From: CAZKHG01 sp964552655
GTDB taxonomy: Bacteria; Bacteroidota; Bacteroidia; Bacteroidales; Tenuifilaceae
Assembly: GCA_964552655.1 (NCBI GenBank)
Contig: CAZKHG010000002.1
Span: 90,501 to 154,500 of the forward strand
DNA: 64,000 nt
Direction: 5' to 3'
Below are positions 9,395 through 15,904 of the stretch, piece by piece. Made by a program: the position numbers and the translations under genes. Numbering within the stretch: the first letter of the stretch is position 1; every line of letters starts with the position of its first letter. The notes under the pieces were generated by a model. The model was not told the DNA's origin and searched no databases. It was given only the letters and a program-made list of their open reading frames with translations.

Positions 9395-10121
9395 CAAAAT
9401 CAAACAAAGATTTTTCAAGAAGTTGTAACCCCTTAATTTCATTTTTCCTGTAAAAGTAAACCACCCCGTACTCAGAAGCTTTTTCCCTTTTCAGATCATC
9501 AGGCATATCCTTTAAAGATTCTTCAACTTCGTTCCAGATATTTACAATTATTTCATCAGCTTTTTGCCGGAGGGCATTCAGATCATTCAAATAGCGCTGA
9601 GTGTTTTGCTGAAGGATTTTCTGGTGATTATAGGCTTCAATAAAATTCTCATACCTTACTTTTACAACAGCTATGGTTGGATTAGTAATGGGTGGCTGGC
9701 CTTGTTTTATTCTTTGTGTTTCCCCGTCAATAATTTTTTTGCCCCACTCAATTACCTCTTTTTCAGAGTTCAAGCCAGGGAGTTTACGCTCATCAATGTC
9801 CATTCCATAAATTGTCCTGATCTTATCAGGCAATTCGCCCCTGTCAATGGCCATATTGAGGACCTGAATAAAGTGCGAAAGGTAAAGTTTGGCTTTTTTC
9901 AGAAGAGCATTGTAGTTCTTGCTTTTTTCAACCTGTATTGAATATGCCGATTTATAGTGTGCCATGGCATTTTCGAAAGAGTTGATAAAAAGTTCAACTT
10001 TGGCATAGGTGCTTTGTGTAAAGGCCAGGTTAAAGGGGGGGAGCTCTTTCCCTTTTTTGTAGGCTGCTTTTAACGCCCTGATTCTGGCACTATCTGTATT
10101 GGGAAGTCGGCGGTAAGGCAT
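9384..10121 (-). CDS. Conserved hypothetical protein (starts MPYRRLPNTD)
   Basis: The reading frame can be extended to 10190, but the ATG at 10121 (MPYRRLPNTDSARIRAL) is preferred because the upstream 23 residues look unlike a coding start. This gives 245 aa. The protein is soluble, mostly helical and charged, with a probable coiled coil near residues 180-215. No catalytic motif is recognised. I recall similar proteins in other Bacteroidota, but no function is known to me. It is convergent with the CPBP gene and divergent from kbl. Confidence 0.75.
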   Translation of the reverse strand: MPYRRLPNTDSARIRALKAAYKKGKELPPFNLAFTQSTYAKVELFINSFENAMAHYKSAYSIQVEKSKNYNALLKKAKLYLSHFIQVLNMAIDRGELPDKIRTIYGMDIDERKLPGLNSEKEVIEWGKKIIDGETQRIKQGQPPITNPTIAVVKVRYENFIEAYNHQKILQQNTQRYLNDLNALRQKADEIIVNIWNEVEESLKDMPDDLKREKASEYGVVYFYRKNEIKGLQLLEKSLFDFVNP

Positions 10122-10313
10122 AATACTGATGCTGTTAAAAAGTTGTTCACAAACTGCGAATGTAGCAAAACAATTCAAAGCAACAAGCAATTCGTAAATT
10201 ATTTTTCAAAAATTTTTTCGTTGAATTCTAACTAGTTGGCTTACGAATAAAGTTTTTTATTCTCAACACATAGTCACTTCTCAATTTATCCCCAATATGC
10301 TGTTAATCATTTT

Positions 10314-10341
10314 TTGCACCAATAAAAAAATTCTACCTTTG
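10314..10341 (+). promoter_or_regulatory. Candidate promoter for kbl (-33 TTG / -7 TACCTTTG)
   Basis: TACCTTTG at 10334-10341 matches the TAnnTTTG -7 consensus, with TTG at 10314-10316 and a 17-nt spacer. It lies inside the longest open frame for kbl, which argues that the real start is the ATG at 10378, where homology begins. Confidence 0.55.
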
Positions 10342-10377
10342 GTCGATTTTTTAGAAGCAATAGTTAAAACAAATAAT

Positions 10378-11574
10378 ATGTACGGGAAAATAAAAGAGGA
10401 TCTAATTCATCAAATTGAAGGAATCCGTAACGATGGATTATACAAAACCGAAAGGGTAATTACAACACCACAAGGAGTTCAAATTGAAACCAACGGGAAA
10501 AAAGTTCTTAATTTTTGTGCCAACAACTACCTGGGTTTATCATCAGATCCAAGGGTTATGGCTGCTGCAAACTATACTTTTTTTCGCTATGGTTACGGGA
10601 TGTCGTCCGTAAGGTTTATCTGCGGCACCCAAAAGGTTCATAAAGATTTAGAAAAAAAGATAAGCGAATTTCTTGGGATGGAGGATACAATTCTCTATTC
10701 ATCGGCATTTGATGCCAACGGAGGAATTTTTGAGCCTCTGCTCGGGGAGCAGGATGCAATTATATCTGATGAGCTGAATCACGCCTCTATTATTGATGGG
10801 GTCAGGCTATGCAAAGCTAAGCGTTACAGGTATAAAAATAATGATATGCAGGATCTCGAAGAGGTGCTTCAGGATGCCAGCGAAGCACGGTATAAGCTGA
10901 TTGTAACCGATGGTGTTTTCTCTATGGATGGTATTATCGCCCAGGTTGATAAGATCTGTGATCTGGCCGACAAATACGATGCCCTTGTTATGGTTGACGA
11001 TTCCCATGCAACCGGTTTTGTAGGTAAAACAGGACGCGGTTCTGCTGAATATTGCAATGCGATGGGCAGGGTGGATATCATTGCCACCACGTTTGGAAAA
11101 GCGCTTGGAGGGGCATCTGGTGGTTGCATTTCTGCCAAAAAAGAGATAATCGAGATACTTCGTCAACGCTCAAGACCTTATCTTTTCTCAAATTCTCTGG
11201 CCCCATCAATTGCCGGGGCAACCCTTGAGGTATTAAACCTGTTATCTGAGACAACCGAGCTTCGTGATAAGCTTTGGGACAATACACAACTTTTCCGCAA
11301 GGGTATGACTGATGCGGGATTTAAAATTGTTCCGGGTGTACATTCCATAGTTCCAGTGCTTTTTGGCCATTTGCCAAATGATGCAAAACTATCTCAGGAT
11401 TTTGCAAACGCTTTGCTCGAAGAGGGAATTTATGTAATTGGATTCTACTATCCGGTTGTGCCTAAAGGAAAATCACGCATTCGGGTTCAGATTAGCGCAG
11501 CGCATAGCAAAGATCAGATTGAATTTGCGATAGAGAAGTTTACAAAAGTAGGTAAAAAACTGGGAGCCATTTGA
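10378..11574 (+). CDS. kbl: Glycine C-acetyltransferase (2-amino-3-ketobutyrate CoA ligase)
   Basis: This 398-aa PLP enzyme of the alpha-oxoamine synthase family matches E. coli Kbl closely along its whole length, including NFCANNYLGL, SVRFICGTQ, DDSHATGFVG and the PLP lysine Lys241 in TTFGKALGGASGG. Kbl joins glycine and acetyl-CoA to 2-amino-3-oxobutyrate, or runs the reverse reaction in threonine breakdown with Tdh. No tdh is seen in the window. The start is set at 10378 by homology and by the promoter-like element upstream. Its stop overlaps the TTG start of acpS (TTGA), suggesting translational coupling. A second, more divergent paralogue lies at 14526-15776. Confidence 0.9.
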   Translation: MYGKIKEDLIHQIEGIRNDGLYKTERVITTPQGVQIETNGKKVLNFCANNYLGLSSDPRVMAAANYTFFRYGYGMSSVRFICGTQKVHKDLEKKISEFLGMEDTILYSSAFDANGGIFEPLLGEQDAIISDELNHASIIDGVRLCKAKRYRYKNNDMQDLEEVLQDASEARYKLIVTDGVFSMDGIIAQVDKICDLADKYDALVMVDDSHATGFVGKTGRGSAEYCNAMGRVDIIATTFGKALGGASGGCISAKKEIIEILRQRSRPYLFSNSLAPSIAGATLEVLNLLSETTELRDKLWDNTQLFRKGMTDAGFKIVPGVHSIVPVLFGHLPNDAKLSQDFANALLEEGIYVIGFYYPVVPKGKSRIRVQISAAHSKDQIEFAIEKFTKVGKKLGAI

Positions 11575-11975
11575 TATACGGGGTTGGAACCGATATTATA
11601 GAAGTTTACCGGGTGCGGGAGTTGATGGAAAAAACACCTGGGCTGAGGGAAGATCTTTTTACCCCTATAGAAATAACTTACTGCGAGACAAAACATAATA
11701 AATATCAACACTATGCTGCCAGGTATTGTGCCAAGGAAGCTTTTCTAAAAGCATTGGGTACCGGGCTGATAGATAGGATGAAATTTGTAGAAATAGAAAT
11801 TTATCACGATAAAAACAGCAAACCAAACATTCGCCTTTCAGGGTTTACAGAAGAATTTTCTGAGAAGGAGGGAATCTCAAAAATTCTAGTATCTTTAGCA
11901 CATATAAAAGATATTGCTAAGGCGGTTGTTATTATTGAAAAGAATGATATAAAAGAAGCGCAAGATATAGGATAG
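11571..11975 (+). CDS. acpS: Holo-[acyl-carrier-protein] synthase
   Basis: This 134-aa enzyme transfers 4'-phosphopantetheine from CoA to a conserved serine of acyl carrier proteins. The family residues are present: Asp8 in GVGTDIIEV and Glu56 in RYCAKEAFLKALGTG (both Mg2+ ligands). The start codon is TTG, overlapping the kbl stop by 4 nt, so it is probably translated by re-initiation. A carrier protein that it could modify is encoded 2.3 kb downstream (14275-14517), and the rest of the cluster points to carrier-linked acyl chemistry. Confidence 0.92.
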   Translation: MIYGVGTDIIEVYRVRELMEKTPGLREDLFTPIEITYCETKHNKYQHYAARYCAKEAFLKALGTGLIDRMKFVEIEIYHDKNSKPNIRLSGFTEEFSEKEGISKILVSLAHIKDIAKAVVIIEKNDIKEAQDIG

Positions 11976-12044
11976 TAATTCGGGTGCCTTAGCCAGTGGG
12001 CAGATAACATAGATTAACCTTTAACTATAAAAAATGGAATAGCT

Positions 12045-13748
12045 ATGGCGCACATTGGTTCTTACGACGAACGAGTCAAAAACTTCAACTGGAGCATCTC
12101 CGAGAAAGAGCTCCATTACAAACCCGGAAACATAATCAACATCGGATGGTACTGCACCGACAGGATATGCCAGATGGGTAAGGCTGATAAGCTGGCCCTG
12201 ATTTGGGAAGGTCTTGGTGGTGCGGAAAAAAGATTTACCTATAACGACATCCGTCTTGCAACAAACACCATTGGGCAATTCCTTCGTGATATCGGGATTA
12301 AACCCGAGGACAGGGTTTGTCTTTTTATGGATAAGATTCCTGAGCTTTACCTGGGTTTTCTGGGCGTTCTTAAAATTGGAGCAATCGCTCAGCCGTTATT
12401 CTCTGCATTTGGCGATGAATCGCTTTTTATCCGGCTGGATAATGCACAAACCCGGGCAATAATTACCCAGAAGAAACATGCCCCAAAGGTGCGAAAGATT
12501 ATCGAAAAGATGCCCTACCTCGAATATATTATAATTGTTGATCATGATCCGGGTAAACCACTTGGACCGAAAGAAATAGCATTTGATCTGGAAAAAATGC
12601 CCAAAGTGGACAGATTTGATATTCACCCGACTTATGCAGAATCGCCATCCGTTCTTCATTATACATCCGGTACAACCGGGCAACCCAAAGGGGTGAAACA
12701 TGTACACTACTCCCTGATATCCCAATACCTCACCACAAAATGGGTTTTGGATTTGCAGGATAATGATATTTACTGGTGTACTGCCGACCCCGGATGGGTT
12801 ACAGGAACATCCTATGGGATAATTGGTGCTTTTAGCAACGGAGTAACACAGTGTGTAATGGATAAGGGTTTTTCTGCCGAGGAATGGTATCGGTTTATTG
12901 AAAAACATCGTATCACCATGTGGTATTCTGCACCAACGGCAATCCGTTCTTTGATGAAAGCTGGCGATGATATTATTAAAAAGTTTGATCTTTCCTGCCT
13001 TCGGCATTTGGCTTCTGTTGGTGAACCTTTGAATTCTGAGGCCGTTATCTGGTCAGAAAAGGTTTTCGGGAAACCATTTCTCGATACCTATTGGCAAACA
13101 GAAACCGGGTGTATCATGATTTCAAATTTCCCGGGTATGAAAATTAAACCCGGATCTATGGGGAAACCCTTCCCCGGAATTACTGCCGTAGTTGTAAATC
13201 CAGATACTTACGAACCTTACACCGAAACAGGTAAAATTGGATTAATTGCAATAAAACCCGGCTGGCCTTCGATGATGAGAACCTACTGGAACAATGAAGA
13301 AACCTATCAAAAAAAGTTTAAAAATGGATGGTATTTACCCGGAGACCGCTCAAGCATTGACAATGAAGGATATTTCTGGTTTGTAGGACGCGATGATGAT
13401 GTTATTAATACCGGCGGACACTTGGTTAGCCCGTTTGAAGTTGAGTCGGCATTGCTGGAACATGTGGCTGTTGCGGAATCTGCCGTTGTTTCAAAACCAG
13501 ATTTTGTAAACATGGAGGTGGTAAAAGCATTTGTTGCCCTCAAACCCGGATTTGTTGCCAGCAAAGATCTCGATTTGGATATCATGAACTTTGTTCGTAA
13601 AAAACTTTCACCGCTTGCAATGCCCCAGGAGATTGAATTTGTTGATGCCTTGCCTAAAACCCGAAGCGGCAAAATTATGCGCCGCATTCTTAAAGCGAAG
13701 GAGTGGGGCGAGGAGATCGGCGATACATCAACCCTTGAGAATGATTAA
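12045..13748 (+). CDS. acsA: Acetate--CoA ligase / acyl-CoA synthetase (AMP-forming)
   Basis: This 567-aa ANL-superfamily adenylating enzyme is close in size and sequence to the short AcsA-type acetyl-CoA synthetases of Firmicutes. The P-loop-like motif YTSGTTGQPKG is at residues 206-216, the A5 motif YWQTETG around residue 350, and the A10 motif LPKTRSGKIMRR at 536-547 with catalytic Lys543. It converts a carboxylate (probably acetate), ATP and CoA to acyl-CoA, AMP and PPi. Lys543 lies in the motif that Pat-type acetyltransferases modify in other bacteria, and a ligase-GNAT fusion is encoded at 25693-28377. The inverted-repeat cassette follows 7 nt after its stop. Confidence 0.85.
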   Translation: MAHIGSYDERVKNFNWSISEKELHYKPGNIINIGWYCTDRICQMGKADKLALIWEGLGGAEKRFTYNDIRLATNTIGQFLRDIGIKPEDRVCLFMDKIPELYLGFLGVLKIGAIAQPLFSAFGDESLFIRLDNAQTRAIITQKKHAPKVRKIIEKMPYLEYIIIVDHDPGKPLGPKEIAFDLEKMPKVDRFDIHPTYAESPSVLHYTSGTTGQPKGVKHVHYSLISQYLTTKWVLDLQDNDIYWCTADPGWVTGTSYGIIGAFSNGVTQCVMDKGFSAEEWYRFIEKHRITMWYSAPTAIRSLMKAGDDIIKKFDLSCLRHLASVGEPLNSEAVIWSEKVFGKPFLDTYWQTETGCIMISNFPGMKIKPGSMGKPFPGITAVVVNPDTYEPYTETGKIGLIAIKPGWPSMMRTYWNNEETYQKKFKNGWYLPGDRSSIDNEGYFWFVGRDDDVINTGGHLVSPFEVESALLEHVAVAESAVVSKPDFVNMEVVKAFVALKPGFVASKDLDLDIMNFVRKKLSPLAMPQEIEFVDALPKTRSGKIMRRILKAKEWGEEIGDTSTLEND

Positions 13749-13755
13749 TTATCTA

Positions 13756-13795
13756 ACCACAAAGAGCCCAAAGAAATTCGAAAAGAACACAAAGT
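13756..13795 (+). repeat. Left inverted repeat of the GxxExxY cassette
   Basis: This 40-bp sequence starts ACCACAAAG, contains further CAAAG repeats, and ends ACACAAAGT immediately upstream of the GxxExxY start codon. It pairs imperfectly with 14182-14222. Confidence 0.75.
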
Positions 13796-14179
13796 ATGAA
13801 CAATACAAAAGATATTGAAGCCATTTTTAAAATAATTTTGGATTGTTCCTTTAAAGTTCATTCTGAATTAGGACCAGGACTTCTTGAGAGTGCTTATGAG
13901 GAGTGTCTTTTTTATGAGTTGATGAAAAACGGTTTAAAAGTCGAAAAGCAAAAAGCATTACCCCTAATATACGATGATGTTAAACTTGAAATTGGGTATA
14001 GAGTCGATCTATTTGTTGAAAATTTAATTGTTGTAGAAATTAAATCCGTTGAGGCGTTGAATGAGGTTCATCTAGCACAAATATTGACTTATCTTAAACT
14101 ATCAAACTGTAAACTTGGTCTTTTGGTAAATTTTAATGTTAAACAATTGAAAAATGGTTTTAAAAGAGTAATACTATAA
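13796..14179 (+). CDS. GxxExxY protein (PD-(D/E)XK nuclease superfamily-like)
   Basis: This 127-aa protein carries the family signature GPGLLESAYEECL at about residues 25-37. A candidate PD-(D/E)XK core follows, GYRVDLFVENLIVVEIKS, with Asp at about residue 66 and E-x-K at about 77-79, then a conserved QILTYLKLSNCKLGLLVNF. The family (PDDEXK_3) is widespread in Bacteroidota and environmental bacteria, and to my knowledge its function is unproven. The gene's start codon touches the left inverted repeat and its stop lies 2 nt from the right one. It has no metabolic link to the flanking acyl-chemistry genes. Confidence 0.85.
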   Translation: MNNTKDIEAIFKIILDCSFKVHSELGPGLLESAYEECLFYELMKNGLKVEKQKALPLIYDDVKLEIGYRVDLFVENLIVVEIKSVEALNEVHLAQILTYLKLSNCKLGLLVNFNVKQLKNGFKRVIL

Positions 14180-14181
14180 TC

Positions 14182-14222
14182 ACTTTGTGTCTCTTTGTGA
14201 ATAGCTTAGCGTGCTTTGTGGT
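14182..14222 (-). repeat. Right inverted repeat of the GxxExxY cassette
   Basis: This 41-bp sequence begins ACTTTGTGT and ends CTTTGTGGT on the plus strand. Read on the minus strand it begins and ends with the same 9-mers as the left repeat; the interior matches only partly, with about one indel. Confidence 0.75.
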
Positions 14223-14274
14223 AAAATAATACACCAAAAACAATCAATAACTTAAACAATAGGAGAATACTGTT

Positions 14275-14517
14275 ATGGAAGACATGAAAGAAATCGTAAG
14301 ACAATATGTGGTAAAGGAGTATGTTGAGGACGATACTGAAATTGGATTTGATACGCCGCTAATTTCAGGTGGCATAGTTGATTCTTTTTCGATGGTATCG
14401 CTAAAACGTTTCCTGGAGAATAAGTATCAAATTTCAATACCCGATGATAAGGCAACTCCTGAAGCCTTTGACTCTGTGAATAAAATTGTTGCATTGGTTA
14501 ACAGCTTTCTAAAATAG
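14275..14517 (+). CDS. Acyl carrier protein (dedicated, non-FAS type)
   Basis: This 80-aa carrier protein has the phosphopantetheine attachment motif GGIVDSFSMVSLKRF with the modified serine at Ser37 (D-S-F in place of the fatty-acid-synthase D-S-L). Such variant carriers usually serve specialised acyl transfer rather than bulk fatty acid synthesis. A purine-rich ribosome binding site (AGGAG) precedes the ATG. The gene is 8 nt upstream of the second oxoamine synthase, and this tight pairing suggests that the carrier delivers or accepts an acyl group for that enzyme. AcpS at 11571-11975 would activate it. Confidence 0.88.
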   Translation: MEDMKEIVRQYVVKEYVEDDTEIGFDTPLISGGIVDSFSMVSLKRFLENKYQISIPDDKATPEAFDSVNKIVALVNSFLK

Positions 14518-14525
14518 GAGGGACT

Positions 14526-15776
14526 ATGGCATATTCAGAAAAAACCCAGGGGATGTACGCTGAAATCCTGGCAGGGATTAAAGAAGCCGGGCTATTTAAA
14601 CAGGAAAGGTATATTCACTCTGCTCAGGCAGCAGACATTGAAGTTGAATTTCCAACAGGTGCATCACTTAAAAATGTGATAAATATTTGTGCCAACAACT
14701 ATTTAGGAATGTCCAGTCACCCGGAAGTAATAAAAGCAGCGCATGCCGGCTTAGATTCTCATGGTTATGGTATGTCTTCGGTTCGGTTTATATGCGGAAC
14801 ACAGGATATTCACCGGAAACTCGAAAATATGGTAACAGAATTTTTGGGGACAGAAGACACCATCCTGTTCCCTTCTTGCATGGATGCCAATGCCGGTGTT
14901 TTTGAAGCAGTCCTAACCAAGGATGACGTGATGATCTCGGACAGGCTGGTTCATGCTTCTATCATAGACGGAATACGTCTTTGCAGCGCAATGCACGATA
15001 CTTTTAAACATTCCGATATGGCTCACCTGGAGGAAAAGCTACAGCTCCATAACGATAAACGTTTAAAAATGGTAATTACCGATGGCGTTTTCTCCATGGA
15101 TGGCGATACTGCCAAACTTGATGAAATGGTTGCCCTGTGCGAGAAATATGACGCATTACTTTTCGTTGACGATTCTCATTCCAGCGGATTTATTGGCAAA
15201 ACAGGCCGTGGTACACATGAGAAGTATGGCGTAATGGGAAAGATTGATATAATTACAACCACTTTTGGAAAAGGTTTGGGCGGTGCTTCTGGTGGTTGCG
15301 TATCTGGCCGTAAAGAGCTGGTTGAAATGTGCCGCCAAAAGGCTCGGCCCTATTTATTTTCTAATACTATTGCACCTCCCATTGTTGCAGGTGTCATAAA
15401 GGTTTTAGAAATCCTCTCTGCGTCAACAAACCGGCGCGACAAGCTAGAGCGGAATACCGAATTCTGGCGAAAAGGGTTGCAGGATGCAGGCTTTATCCTT
15501 AAAGAGGGCGACACCCCGATTGTCCCGGTTATGCTATTTAACGCCAAACTCTCTCAAGACTTTTCAAAAGATCTTTACGCCGAAGGCGTTTATGCGATTG
15601 GTTTCTTCTTCCCAGTTGTTCCGCAAGGCCAAGCACGTATTCGCACCCAAATATCTGCAGGGCACGATATGCAACACCTTGAAAAAGCACTTGATGCTTT
15701 TATAAAGGTTGGAAGAAAATATAATATTCTGGGAAAAACCAAACAGGAGATACTCGATATGTATGGGTGTGCCTAA
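14526..15776 (+). CDS. Alpha-oxoamine synthase family PLP enzyme (second Kbl-like copy)
   Basis: This 416-aa relative of Kbl, AONS and serine palmitoyltransferase keeps NICANNYLGM, SVRFICGTQ, DDSHSSGFIG and the PLP lysine Lys249 in TTFGKGLGGASGG. It differs from the 10378-11574 copy by extensions at both ends and by scattered replacements (for example SCMDANAG for SAFDANGG). It follows a dedicated carrier protein gene by 8 nt. The enzyme condenses an amino acid with an acyl thioester, possibly carrier-bound. Candidate products are aminoacetone-type ketones or long-chain bases of sphingo- or sulfonolipids. No ketoreductase or cysteate synthase is visible here, so the substrate is unknown. Confidence 0.85.
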   Translation: MAYSEKTQGMYAEILAGIKEAGLFKQERYIHSAQAADIEVEFPTGASLKNVINICANNYLGMSSHPEVIKAAHAGLDSHGYGMSSVRFICGTQDIHRKLENMVTEFLGTEDTILFPSCMDANAGVFEAVLTKDDVMISDRLVHASIIDGIRLCSAMHDTFKHSDMAHLEEKLQLHNDKRLKMVITDGVFSMDGDTAKLDEMVALCEKYDALLFVDDSHSSGFIGKTGRGTHEKYGVMGKIDIITTTFGKGLGGASGGCVSGRKELVEMCRQKARPYLFSNTIAPPIVAGVIKVLEILSASTNRRDKLERNTEFWRKGLQDAGFILKEGDTPIVPVMLFNAKLSQDFSKDLYAEGVYAIGFFFPVVPQGQARIRTQISAGHDMQHLEKALDAFIKVGRKYNILGKTKQEILDMYGCA

Positions 15777-15794
15777 AGAAATTGAAACTCCGGT

Positions 15795-15828
15795 AAAGGC
15801 ATAGTAATTAATAGCTATGCCTTTTTTT
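15795..15828 (+). terminator. Rho-independent terminator after the oxoamine synthase operon
   Basis: The stem AAAGGCATAG (15795-15804) pairs with CTATGCCTTT (15815-15824) across a 10-nt loop and is followed by a T run. It closes the kbl-to-oxoamine-synthase transcript. Confidence 0.85.
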
Positions 15829-15848
15829 ATCCAAAATTTGCATACCTG

Positions 15849-15878
15849 TTGATTTTTTTGGCATTAAGGGTAACTTTG
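15849..15878 (+). promoter_or_regulatory. Candidate promoter for the Cache/DUF294 sensor gene
   Basis: TAACTTTG at 15871-15878 matches the -7 consensus TAnnTTTG, with TTG at 15849-15851 and a 19-nt spacer. It lies 27 nt upstream of the start codon and just after the preceding terminator. Confidence 0.55.
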
Positions 15879-15904
15879 TAATTATCGATTAAGGGTTAGC
15901 ATTG

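Larger units (their letters stand above)
13756..14222 (+). mobile_element. Putative small cassette: GxxExxY gene framed by ~40-bp inverted repeats
   Basis: A 467-bp segment holds one gene (GxxExxY, 13796-14179) tightly framed by imperfect inverted repeats of 40 and 41 bp. The left repeat begins ACCACAAAG and ends ACACAAAGT directly before the ATG. The right repeat read on the opposite strand begins and ends with the same two 9-mers. The segment interrupts an otherwise plausible operon between acsA and the carrier protein gene. No transposase and no clear target-site duplication are visible. Calling it mobile is inference from structure. Confidence 0.55.

Noticed and set aside
10297..10377. 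N-terminal extension of kbl starting at 10297
   Set aside because: Kbl homology starts at 10378 and a promoter-like element lies at 10314-10341, inside the extension.
12396..13007. 203-aa antisense frame within acsA
   Set aside because: It is the shadow of a strong coding frame on the other strand, with no recognisable domain or start signal.
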